Source: Steromphala cineraria (Eukaryota; Mollusca; Gastropoda; Trochida; Trochidae). From it: 64,000 nucleotides of DNA. Positions 26,213-39,100 of this stretch are shown in pieces (positions within the stretch are counted from its first letter, which is position 1; every line of letters begins with the position of its first letter). The notes under the pieces are model-generated. The model did not search any database. It was not told the DNA's origin and saw only the letters and a list, made by a program, of their open reading frames with translations. Made by a program: the position numbers and the translations under genes. The DNA is taken from positions 53,110,645-53,174,644 of the forward strand of contig OU744731.1 of the NCBI GenBank assembly GCA_916613615.1, given 5' to 3'.

Positions 26213-26709
26213 TGTAATTTTTGTAATGACACGCAGGAATCCATATGTCATGTTTATTGGGATTGCAATGAAACCAAGATATTTTGGAATGATGTTGAGA
26301 ATTGGCTAAATACCTATCCCAAACTAGACTTTAAAATAACAAAGTATTTGGTTTGGTTTGGTAGTTTATATTTTAAAAAAATACTAAACCAAATTATTTT
26401 CTCAGCAAAACGACGTATTCATATATCCAATATCAAAAATATTATTCCAAAACTTGGCAACTTTTTGCAAACATTAAAATTGATTTACCAAGCTGAAAGA
26501 TTTATTGCAAAAAGAACTTATAACGAACACAAATTTGAAAATAAATGGTTTCCTTTCATCCCATATCTTTGATCTAACATGTAATTTCATATTTTTTTCT
26601 GACGTTTCATAGATATGTATATGTACATCAGCATGATCCTGTGTCTTGTCACTGATGGTTTGTGTAAATATGTAACTGTGGGATCAAATAAAAACTTTAA
26701 AAAAAAAAC
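26213..26709 (+). mobile_element. 5'-truncated non-LTR retrotransposon (LINE) 3' end
   Basis: One open frame from 26213 to the TGA at 26570-26572 begins with the zinc-knuckle pattern CNFC...CHVYWDC seen at the C-terminus of many LINE reverse transcriptase ORFs, followed by FWNDVENWL. A 3' untranslated region with gatcaaataaaaac ends in a poly-A run at 26699-26708. The reverse transcriptase core is missing. Confidence 0.8.
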
Positions 26710-26726
26710 TTGCGTGAAAGGTAAAA

Positions 26727-26912
26727 GCTTTGACGAACCACACGGAGATGGACGAGGTTTTGCGAATGACCACTTCTGAAACGACGTCGCTGATTGCACA
26801 ACTAACTTCGATTGCCTCCAATCAGATTTCTACCTTTCTGTCCCGTATATTAGCCGTAATAGAACAGAGGCTAATTCAGGTATGACTGAGTTGCCTCTGT
26901 GGGGAGAGAATG
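26727..26912 (+). mobile_element. Mutator-like MITE, right half only
   Basis: Matches the right half of the element at 57465-58084, from aaagctttgacgaac to the terminus tggggagagaatg. It begins just after the LINE poly-A, so the left half is lost. Confidence 0.8.
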
Positions 26913-27062
26913 CACATTACGTGTATTTATGTGAATGTGTGTGTGTGTATTTTATGTAAATAGATTTTTTATTAATATTTAAATTATTATATAAATGTCC
27001 ATATGTATTTCGTGCCATGAGCTCTATTTGATTCAAGAAGAATTCCCTTTTGGGTAATAAAG

Positions 27063-27101
27063 TGTTATCTTATCTCTTATCTTATCTTATCTTATCTTAA
27101 A
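27063..27101. repeat. (tctta)n microsatellite
   Basis: Tandem ttatc/tctta pentamers follow gggtaataaagtg, a likely retroelement 3' tail. It ends 13 bp before the start codon of the macro-domain gene, so it lies in the promoter or 5' UTR. Confidence 0.85.
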
Positions 27102-27113
27102 GGGACAGTCAAG

Positions 27114-30100
27114 ATGGCTACTGTTGGTTCAATTATCCGCCTCAGTGCGTCAAATCTGTTGACGTCATTGCGAAGCTTCAGACAGGCCGGGGAGGACAGA
27201 ACACCACTGTTGGAGCAAGGAGAGCGGTTGGTGGAAATTGAACTGGAGGGCAGAAGTCGACAAGGTGGGTGGCAAAGGAAACTAGGTTGCCGTTGATACA
27301 ATATCGTTCGGTGGTGTAGTAGTAAATGGCCCATTGCCCGGGTTTGAATCCAGGAGGAGACAAAATATTTGTGGCCCGGGTCTCATACGGTGTTGTGTCC
27401 CTGGGCAAGGCACTTCATCTTCATTACAGTTCACCCAGCTGTTTGAATGGGTACCTGGAAACAGGATATAGGGATCTACATGCGCTCGGTGGCTGCTTTG
27501 AATCAATTCTGTCAGGGTTGTGATGGAGTTAGCGCTTTAAGCAGGTATTAGTACCTAGATAGGGAGGAATGTATCCAACCTTGCGTTAAATGAACTTCGA
27601 TATCGGTAATATTACAATTTTGTATATGAAATTAAAATATAAAAAAGCCATTGTGGTTTATGCATCAGCAATGTGTACAACAACCGGCGATAATTCTTCG
27701 TATCATCCTTAAACAAATACCAAACTTGTTATGGCGTTTTCAATAGTTCCCATTTTGTCAACATCCAAAACTTACGAAATTTAGTGTCGGTCGTCTACAA
27801 TTTCGTTTTGAGACTAATAAGTATTTTAATGCATGGATAGAAAGATATTGATTGAATATGTCTCCGTTTGCTCTAAAATAGGCAGTTTGAGAACGATATT
27901 ACGCAAAGTGTTTTATAGGTATTATTATTCATAGAAAAAAGTGTTGTATCTTCATTTTTACCTTTAATGTAAAGCATTACAACGCGTGTATGAATTGACA
28001 TGATAAAACGCTTTCACTAATCACGAAATGTACGCCTGCCTTGAATAGAAGCCTGGCTCAAGAAGGCTTCTATTCAAGGCAGGCGTACATTTCGTGATTA
28101 CGCCTATAGTTTGAAAATGATAGACGCCCGGCGTGTATTTAAGAAAATACGATATTCCAAGAACTCTACTTATTATTGGCGTAGCAAAAACCAACCACTG
28201 CAGTCACTGACTACAACATTCTCTCTCCACAGAGTTTGTTAGGTAACATAATCTCACTTCTGTTGTAATAAGACCAGTTTTAGGATATGAAGTATACAGA
28301 CTGAGACGTTAAAATTTATATTTCAAGGAACAAGGTAGCTTTGATTTTTAATCGAATCAGGCTTTTCCCTTTTGACCCCGAGAATTGTTTGCATGACTTA
28401 TATGCTAACTCAAAGCTACTACAAATGCTATGCTGTTTGTACAGATGGAGACCAGGCTAGTGCTATATCGGACCCCAACACGCACCTGCTGGATATCTCG
28501 CCCTTCAAGTGGAAGTTCCTGGAGGAACACACTGAAGCTCGGAAGGAACTATCCAAGAGTCTTGTGGAGAAAGGCTTCGCCAGCATCTTCCACCCGAACA
28601 CCAGGTACAGCAGCATCGGCCACCAAGGGCACTATGTTGTATATGTTAGCGGCAATAGTGAAAATCCGGCGATAGCGTTAAGCCTCATTCTCTCCCCACA
28701 GAGGCAACTCAGTCATACCTGAATTAGCCTCTGTTCTATTACGGCTAATACATGGGATAAAAAGGTAGAAATCTGATTGGAGGCAATCGAAGTTAGTTGT
28801 GCAATCAGCGACGCCGTTTCAAAATCGGTCATTCGCAGACCCTCCGCCATCTCCGTGTCGTTCGTCAAAGCTTTCGTTGAAATTTAACATCCAAGGGAGG
28901 TAATTCTTTCTTTTACAAACCATCGCTTTTTACCTTCTCAGTAGTTATTATTTGGTTGATTAGTAAAATAAAATCTATCATAAAACAAATAATAATTTAC
29001 ACAATTATAAAACCGTTTCTATCTAATGATTAACCTTATCCATACCTGATTTTCAAATAGTTTCCCTCTCACACTGTTAATATTTTCCTTGTCACTATAC
29101 GACCGTTAAGAACTTCCCGAGTCATAGATATCCAAAAGGTGTTTTCATTGGCTGCAAATAAGGGAGATATTTTAAGTTACAACTTTTTGCCGCTAGGGCA
29201 ATCTACCGGAACCCCAGGATCTAGGCGAAATAGAACAGAGGCTAACTCAGGTATGACTGAGCTGCCTCTGTGGGGAGAGAATGGTTAAGCCTAGGTAATA
29301 AGGTGGTTCCTAGGCAATAGCGAGAATGTTTTTTTAGAGTAGGCATTAACGCCATTGCCAGTGGTAATGCCTAGGATATACAGACTTTGACACTATTGCC
29401 AGATGAAGAGTTATCTGTAGAAACTAAAGCGGATAGAGTTACAGTTATCGTTTGGTTACGGCTACAGACAACATTACGTTTTTGGACGTCCGTCGGACTG
29501 TAAACTTTTCGTATTTTTGTCTACTTCGCCAGAAGCATAATGCCTAGAAAGCTGAAACTTTGTTTAAAGACTCCTTATTTTATTTGTGACCATGTGGCCC
29601 CTCATAAGGGTTACAGGGGCTACACCCTTAAACCTATTTCATCTTCTTCTCCAGAAGCATTGGGCTTAGAAAGCTGAACATTTGTGTACATACTAGTGAG
29701 GATTATAGTTGATAGCTTTTGTGGTCCTGTGGCCCTTATTAGGGGCCACAAACTTCAAACCTTTTTTCCTCCTCTTCTCTTGAACATTAAGACATCGAAT
29801 GCTGAAAAGTTTTGTAGAGACTCCCCAGGTAATGGCGATTCTGAAACGTACATTTGATGACCCTATTAAAGGGGGAACCACTTTGACCACGCATGAAGCC
29901 TGATGAGCTACATAGCAAATGGCTTTATTTAAAAAGAAGTTTTATCCAGTAACTAAGAAATCGTAACATATATAGAAAACATTTAAACCTATATTTTAGA
30001 GGTATGTCACTCAGCGCTTTGAGCATGCAATGTGCATGGATATATGCGCTATATAAATGGACTATTATTATAGTTATTATTATTATTATTATGATTGCGG

Positions 30101-33100
30101 TTTTCAGGAAGATAAGTTGTGCACCGTCTTATAATCGACACCGTTTGATTCGCTGAGTATCTATCATTCGGTACAGAAATGTAAAGATTATGCGTGGTGA
30201 CACTTCTTCGGTGTCGATGTTAAACGTTGTCTTTCCCTTCAGATCTGTTCAGCTCATCCCCATGTTTGGGGACGACGTTGATACAAGGGGAGCATTGAAG
30301 CACATTGACAAGAGCGTTGTTGAAATGGATGTCTCCAAAGATGAACTGGCAATCATGGATCAAATGGAAGCAATGGGTATGCCCAAGGGGGTACACATAC
30401 CAGGCGCTATCTGTGTGTTGATGGCTAAAGTTGGAGAAGGCTTGAAGATAGTTGGGCTCAAGAATGATATGACAACACTTGGTGATGCCATTGACACCTC
30501 CATGAGGAGGGTAAAAGAAGCTCAAGAACACGTATTCACCATCGACGACAACACCTATGAATACCTGAAAAAGTACAAGTTGCATGAGATCATTTCGAAA
30601 TTAAAGAATACCCAAACTGAAGTTGAGTTGAAAAAAGGAGCCTGCGAGAAGAATAGCTTAATCCTAAAAGGTATGTCCCCAGGATTTGAGGAGGCACATG
30701 CAATAATAACAGAGGAACTGGAGGCTGTGAAAACCTTCGAGCTGAAGCTTGGACCTGGGATGAACATGGTGACGGTTAGCAAGATTGCAGAAGAAACCAG
30801 AAGCGAATACAAGTGCAGCATCAACTATAAACAGAACTTCGATGGACACAGAGAGGCATCAACTGACCTCTCTCAGACAATGACATTGACCGTCAAAGGT
30901 AGGTAGTTTCTTACAGTCTTGCCCCAGAGGGGGAGCTGTTGACATAAGTCCACTTTTAGCTTGGTATTGCTCAGACGTTTTAGAAGTAGGATATCTTTTC
31001 TATTGTAAAGTGTTCCATGTGTTCGAAATGGTCAAAATAACCTGTAAATACTAGCTCTTTTGAATATACCAGTCAATATTTTTTTCCTTTTTTTAATAAC
31101 CCTTTATTGTCCTCAGTACATGTACATTTCGGAAATTCGATATGTGCCCATGGCACAAGGCAGCCACAGTGCAGCACCAGTTAATGCGTTGTTCTTCCTT
31201 TACAATGCTGAATGTCACGCAAGGCAGCAACAACTCCCACCTTTTAACATCTTTTGGTAGGACGCGACCGTGAATCGAACCCCGGTCCTCCGGGTGACAA
31301 GCAGACACTCTACCACTGAGCTACGCCCCCGGTTATTATCTACCACATAGACATTGCCCCGAATTTTGTTACGTTGTCAATGCATGTGAATACAATGATT
31401 AAATTGGAACTTAGAATGTCAGAATAAATGTAACATATAGAGAGGTCCATATCAACCCTATGTAGCAATATTTCTGAACACGCCTTGGTAACAAATTTTA
31501 AAAGGCCTCTTGATTTGCAATGGCTATTTCTTTTAATATTTTCGAAATGTTTTGGATAAACGCCTCATTCCAATATCTCCCAATATTGTTATATAGAGAA
31601 TAGATCATATCAAACAAATATAATTATCTTTTTTTAGAAAACAAAACCTCAAGAATACATGTTGTGACGAATGCCATAGAAAACCAGGAGGTATGTCTTT
31701 GATTGATTTTCTACAAATGGGGGACAAGAGGGTTTGCTTTGATATTGTCTAAATCTTTCAGATTTTTGTTGTCTGTATTTATTTTGGAGAAATAACTTGA
31801 GTTAAAAAACAAATGCAAAACACAGCGTTCGATAGCTTATTTTACTCTTCTTAAATGTGAAAGTAAACTTGACGAAATACTTATGGCTATATGTAAATAT
31901 TGATATTGTTAATCTTAAGCTTATATTAGTGGGAAGTGCAGACTTGTCAATTTACCAAAATGAAAATGTATTTAAATCTGTTCAATCATTCATTCATGAG
32001 ACCAAACGATTTGTATAATAATAATAATATTTTGTGTGTAAATACTTCTTTCTTTTCTTGCTATTTACTTTTCTTCTTTTCTTTTCTGTTTAGTGTCTGT
32101 CATCTTTTTGTGTAAAAATGTAATCATATATTGTAAATACCATGGAGAGGGTGTTCTAAGTTGGACAACTTGTTCCCAATCCTATTCTTGTGAATAAAAT
32201 ATGTTTAAATCAGAGGGTTTGCTTTGATATTGTCTAAATCTTTCAGATTTTTGTTGTCTGTATTTATTTTGGAGAAATAACTTGAGTTAAAAAACAAATG
32301 CAAAACACAGCGTTCGATAGCTTATTTTACTCTTCTTAAATGTGAAAGTAAACTTGACGAAATACTTATGGCTATATGTAAATATTGATATTGTTTATCG
32401 ACTTTACTCAATTTAAAAAAAATCCGCTGTTTTGGTTGGCCCAAACTGTATTTTAGTTCATAGATCACCACCCTGGGAACTTAATACCATGGGTTTCAGC
32501 TGTGTTTCAAAACATAACATTGTCATCCAGTATCATAGATTGAATTGAATAGATTGAATTCTCCTTTCAAGGCCGACATCATAGTGAACACAACGGATAA
32601 AAAACTGGATCTACGCAGTGGGGAGGGCGTATCCTCGTGTATCCTCAAGGCTGCTGGACCAAGTATCCAGGAAGAACTGAACCGGAAGTACCCAACTGGT
32701 ATCCAACATGGCGAGGTCGCGGAGTCAGGGCCAGGCCGCATCAAGACCTGCAAAACCATTTTCCACGGCGCACTCCCTTTTTTTTGTGAGAAATCTGACA
32801 CCAGTTTCCAGGAAGACTGTTATAAGGTAAAACTCATTGTCGTACTCCAGAACTCAAATTGGAATCATTGAAGGGTTAGTAGAACATTCAAAATCCTTTC
32901 TTTATACCAAACATACATTCCCTGTAGGGTCAACTATCTGGAGAGCTGAAATTTGATGTGCAGACTCCTTGGCCAAAGGGGTCACAGGGGTCAAAACCTT
33001 AAAAACCTATTTTTATCTTCTTCTCCAGTTCCAAAAGGTCTAGAGAGCTGAAAAGTTGTGTATAGACTCCTTAGCCATTGGGGATTATAAATTGTAGATT

Positions 33101-36100
33101 TTGTGACCCCATGACCCCAAATGGGGTCACAGGGGTCAAAACCTTACAAACCTATTTCCATCTAAAGACTGATGAGCGACAGAGCCTATGGCTCTATTTT
33201 ATACCATTGTCTAGTGATGGGTTGACATTTATTTTAATTTCTCGATTTTTATTTATTTTCAAATCATTCTCCGGTTCCTTAAACAACATGTAACCCCGAG
33301 GGGGTATACACAATGCAGAAATGGATACAAAACGATATGATGAGATAACATCAATACTTTGTTTGTTCAAAAATATGCGCAAAATAGTAATTTAAATTAC
33401 TTTGAAAACAAGCATCATATTTTCAGTCTGTAAAACTTCTCTCAGCCAATCATAACCTGCCACATCACATCGCCCTTTCTCGCCTAACTGGTCACATACT
33501 TACTTGGCGTATAATTACTACACAAACAAAGAAAACAAATTTCCAACATGACAGTTAGATAGTGAGACATATAATGAAGACATTTACTAATTTTGGTTGA
33601 ATCTTTTTTACTTTTGATAGCTTAATCACGGCTTTTACAGGGGGATCTAAAGTCAAGTCATCAATGAGACTACATGGTATGTCATAGCACTTTGTTTCGC
33701 AAATGACGAGATGGCATATTCTTCTCTAAAAAGAAAATGATTTTAAACATATCTATTTTAAAAAAAGAAACGGGATTGATAAAAAATATGTTTATAGAAA
33801 TGCCGCTCCCTAACAAAATAGTGACGTAAACATGGACAGATCAGTCTACATATAACAGTGACAATATTGAAACAACGATTTTTGAAAACATACAACAAAG
33901 CAATTTAATGCTCAGGCTTATATCTTAATTAAATGGTATAAACATAAGGATATTGCAGCAAGCCAAAATCTTAATATTCAATCGTGTTCTGAAAATCTCT
34001 TAGATATTACGATATAGTGATGTGTTGAATTTAGTAGTTCTAAGTTTACATGTTGTGATGAGTGGCCATATAAAATTGAGACAAGCTAAACAAGTTAGAG
34101 AAATATTTTAAAGAACTTATGAATAATCCTTAAGTAATTTGTGTAAGTATAATGTGAATGAGGTTTTTCTATCTACACACTACGAAATATTCGGGAACAG
34201 AGTGTCATTGAGGCATCATGTCATGAAATTGTATTAAGTTGCCCTGTTCGCAATACAATTCGATACACCTTTTGACACCATGTTTCATCATGTCTTGAGC
34301 GTTTCTCAATCAAATAAAGAAACAATGTTAGTTTACAAAGAGACAACTCATCAGCGTAAAATAAATACAATTCTATATCTTTGTTTGAGATAATGTTATT
34401 TTACATTTTAAGTATTTGTAAACTTCTAATGCAAAGCAACTGCCTGAAATGATAAATATGTATACATATAAGTTTGAATGAACAAGTCTAGTTTACATAA
34501 CTTCTATTATATGTCATGTGACCAAAGTCTACCTTTTTGAAGTAACTGTAAACGCGAAATACTCCATCTCATGTGTTTGTACTGAATGTGTTCATCTCAA
34601 GACAGATTCAATGCATATGATTAATTCTAAAAGTTTAATTTTTGATTGGATCTAGTTTGTCCTATTGTTGACCAATGGATGACTATTGCTTTGACAACTT
34701 GGCGTCACATAGATGGGCAGACATGCTTATTCTCTAAAACAACAACCTCCCTAATTATTGTAATAACATTGTCAAAGAGTGTGAAATATCCCCGTAATTA
34801 CACAATCAGTTACGATGTGCCATAACTGTTTAATTTCTACTCTCATGTTTTATTGCCGAACAGGTGAAGCTCTCATATCGTGCTAAAACAAGTTTATTCT
34901 CTTTATTTACCACCATTGTCTGTTATATTTACATTGATTAGGCCCATTTCCGTTCTGTTTATGATGTCATAAAACATTTCGGGCATGCGCAGTAAAGGCA
35001 ATATCGTTCATCCGGTAGAATCCCTTTTCAGACTGTCAAATTGAGAAGCCTAACATTCACGCACTTTGAAGGGCGATATCTTTATTATTAGAGGACCGAT
35101 GAAAACGATGTTTGGTGTTTTTTAAAGTTGACAATGTTTTCTGTACATATTTACCAATTAACATGGAAAAAATAATGACATCACTTGCAGGGTTAGAGAA
35201 ATGAAACTAGAGACTAGAACGACTGTTCTGAAGTAAAACTCTAAAGCCACCTTCGATCGGCCGTACTTCTATACTGCACGATCAAGGAGCTAAGTATTCA
35301 AATCAGTTCAACTATTTAAACTATATAGGCTACATTTTAGTGACTGTACTAGTGTACTTAGTGTTTCATTATCGCCATAGTAGGTTCTATATCACTATGG
35401 AATATTTATTTTTCATAAATGTTATCAAAAAGGCAAATTTAAAATTTTAAAAAAATGCTTCTCTTCCTTTGAAAAAAAAGAGTACTCGATTGAAAATAAT
35501 TTCATCTTCCACGTGACTGATCTCTAAAAAGTGTTACAGTGCCTTTAAATATTTTATTTTCTTGTGATTTCCCATAACTAGTGGCTGATCTCGCTGGTGT
35601 TCCACTGCCTCATCAAGGCCTCTAGTTCAACACGAGGCTACAGGTCCATAGCATTTCCGGCCCTGGGTACAGGAGCACTCGACTATCCTGTGCAACACGT
35701 GGTGCAACTCATGTACCGTGCCATCAAGTTGTACAACGAGCAGCATCTGCATCCACCAATCAGAGACGTCTATCTCGTCATCTTCCCAGATACCCGGCTG
35801 AAGGTCAAACAGGTGCTTGTTTTACACTGGCTGGTTCGGTAATCAAGGAGATAAATAGCTTGCTCGGCACTGGCTTTGAATTGAAGGGTTAACGTGTCTG
35901 TTTTACACTGGCTAGGGTGATAAGTAAAGTGAATAACGTGCTTGCTTTACACTGACTAGGGTCGGTAACTAAGGGGATAACATACTTTAATTATGGTGAC
36001 TAGGGTCGGTAACCAAGGGGATTACATACTTTATTTATTGTGACTAGGATCGGTAACCAAGGGGATAACATACTTTATTTATGGTGACTAGGGTCGGTAA

Positions 36101-39100
36101 CCAAGGGGATAACATACTTTAATTATGGTGACTAGGGTCGGTAACCAAGGGGATAACATTCATGCTTTAAACTTGTGGGTCGGTAATCAAAGAGATATTG
36201 TACTTCCATGTTCCCAAGAACTGTTATACCTAGATGAATGAAATTTCGGTTGTTGGTCGCTTGACGGTACTTTTATCGAGGTCGAAATCCATTTCCAAAA
36301 TATAACTTTTGAAGTAGATATGGATCTTGAATCATTAATCGTTCTTGGTGCGAATTAATGACAAGGTTTGTTTAGGACCTATATATCAAACCGAATGAAA
36401 CTGCGGTTGATGATACCCTTGAAACAGCTCGAATCAAAGCCGATTACGAATGAATTATATTTGGACGGGTTATGTCCCTTAAATTGGCGATGGAAGGTTT
36501 TGCAAATAAGGGGTCTGCTTTATTTTGATTTTTTTTTAATTGACTAATACATTTATGGGGCTATATGTCCTATGCGCCAGGGTAGTACTGAAGATTGTAA
36601 TAATACTGTCCAAAAAGAGTTTTTGAAAATCGGTCTCTTACTGGCATGGTCCTTTGAGTATAGCAGAATGCGTGGTATGTGTGCCATTTAACTCTTTTTT
36701 GTTCTTATTGTAGCTCTTCTTTGCACATAAAGTGACACACCATTTAAAGACAAAACACGTTGGCTCTGTCGAAGAGGTGCATAAAGGTACTGTGACTAAT
36801 ATATAGAGGATACTAAACGAGCTTCCAATTAATGCTGTTTCATCAAACGAGTTAATGATTTTGGTTTAAACATATTTATTCACTGAATGTGGTGGGATTG
36901 GCAAACAAGCACATCAGCGCCTATGTTAATGCCGCTCCCTTAATGATTTTGTATGAAACGAGCGAAAGCGAGTTTGATACAAATTGATTCCAAACTATTC
37001 TATATATCACGGGCGAGTCATAATAAACTTAACTTGCATGCACTTAACCAAACCAATCTCATTTAAATCGACGAGAAAAACATTCTATGTTCACAATACA
37101 CTTTAGTTAACTGTATGGTTTGATAGAACTAATAAGTGTTTTCATCGGAAATAGATACATGAAAGTAAATATGATTTAGTAGTTACTTAGAGTAACATAT
37201 GGTGTAAAGTTGATATGCATATAATCTTTAAAAAAATGAATGCAGAGTTTAATGAAAAACAAGTACTGTATGAACGTGTTTACTTATTAAAAGAGATCAA
37301 GTCCCAAATTGTAATAGCAACATAAGGATAGGGATATTGATTATTGTATAAAACATAAGTCTTTTGGAGTAACTATGCCATATTTTTAGAATCTCATTTG
37401 GACTTCGGATCTTTGGCCATTTTCACAAGTTTTGGGGAATTTTGAATAAATCAAATAGAAGAATCAATGTAGTGTCTTTTATTACCCACGTGGTACTTCG
37501 TAAAGGGGTTTCATAAGGGCTCATTACTTACATTTTACCACACGCTTAGAATTAACGTGGGATAGAATTTAGAAATGTGAATATTTAACGTCGTAATATT
37601 ATCATCTATTAGGCTGTGACGTGGTTGGATATTCATCTGCCGTTCCGTCTCTTTATAGGCACAATAAAAAGTTGTTTAAAAAAAGCATTAAATCGTGTGT
37701 AATGCGAGTTGGTAATAAATAGGATACATAGCTCGTTCCCCTTTCATATAAAGGTTATGTCCCTCGTGAAATTATTTTGTTTTGTCACTCGCCAAGACTC
37801 GTGACAAAGCAAAATATTTCACTTGGGACATAAACTTGATATGAAAGGGGACAAGTTAGATATCCTATAAATATCTGTTATTAAAACATGTATTTTCACG
37901 ACACATATTATATTCACAGAAAAGAGGCGCTCCGATACCCAGTCCTTCAAATACGAGTTGCGAGTTGATGTCGGAGACACTCTACTGCAAGTAGTGAATG
38001 GAGACATATCGAAAAACTGTGAAGTGACTGACGCTGTACTCGTGCTATGGACCAATGCTGACATCAGTAACTATGAATTTTATTTTGATGTCATTGAATC
38101 TATGTTTATGGCTCTTTGATCAAGCCCCTGGAACTAGATTAAAGGCCACGCAAGTTTATACTTACACTCCAAGCATGCTTTTGATGAAAAAGAGGCATCA
38201 GAAGCTCCATTTGTAGTATTTCCTTTTAAAGGGACAGTAGGACGTTTATGGAGGAATATAATGTGATGTCAGGAAAATGAAAATAACTGGTTCCAATTGA
38301 TAGATAATGTATTTAAGCTAAATGAAGCAGTAATAAATCAAATATATCATGTAAATTTCAGCCACGCGATTCTCTTGCAACACAAAATGAAGTAAAGGTG
38401 TTCACACCAAAATGGCCGCCTATATGGACTTTATGTGAATCTTTATAATTGAGCATTAACATACAGTTATCAGTGAAAATTTGAAAATATGAAATAAAAA
38501 AACGTGCTACTTCCCTTTAAATCTGAAATTGTTTTAACAACATTTGCATAATTGAGATGATGCTTAGTCCACTTACTAGTACTACGCTGCTACATCTCTT
38601 CCACAAGAGAAGTGAAGATCACAATTTTTCATAAGCGACCTTATTCTTTATAACATTTTGATAAATTAAATAATAACCATTACTCTAAAAAAAATTCTTA
38701 AATTAACTTTTTACCTTCTAAAGTGTTTGAAAGGCAATTTAGAAATTGTAAATATCAAGAATATAAGAAGTTTTCTTATGACGTCAAGTTACTCATCTAT
38801 TTAACCCATTGTATTCTTTCTTATACTTTATGTTGCTAGCCCAATTACACTGGACATAAAAAAAACCCTATAATATCAGCGACGTTTACATGTTCTTAAT
38901 TTACCATTTACGTTCTCTTGAACGGTTCCGGATTCGAATCTCACCATCGTTGTTAATATTTCTCAAATTTGAAAATTCTAACTTTTACATGTTCGTTGAT
39001 TTGCTTAAGTCTTCACCTGATTAAGTGTACATGTAGATGTACATTAAATACAGTAAGAACAAAGGAAACCATGGCAACGAGACCGGAGGTAGGGTATAAG

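Noticed and set aside
31260..31335. Functional tRNA-Asp gene on the minus strand
   Set aside because: It is the head of a longer SINE with a retroelement tail, and the anticodon stem is mismatched.
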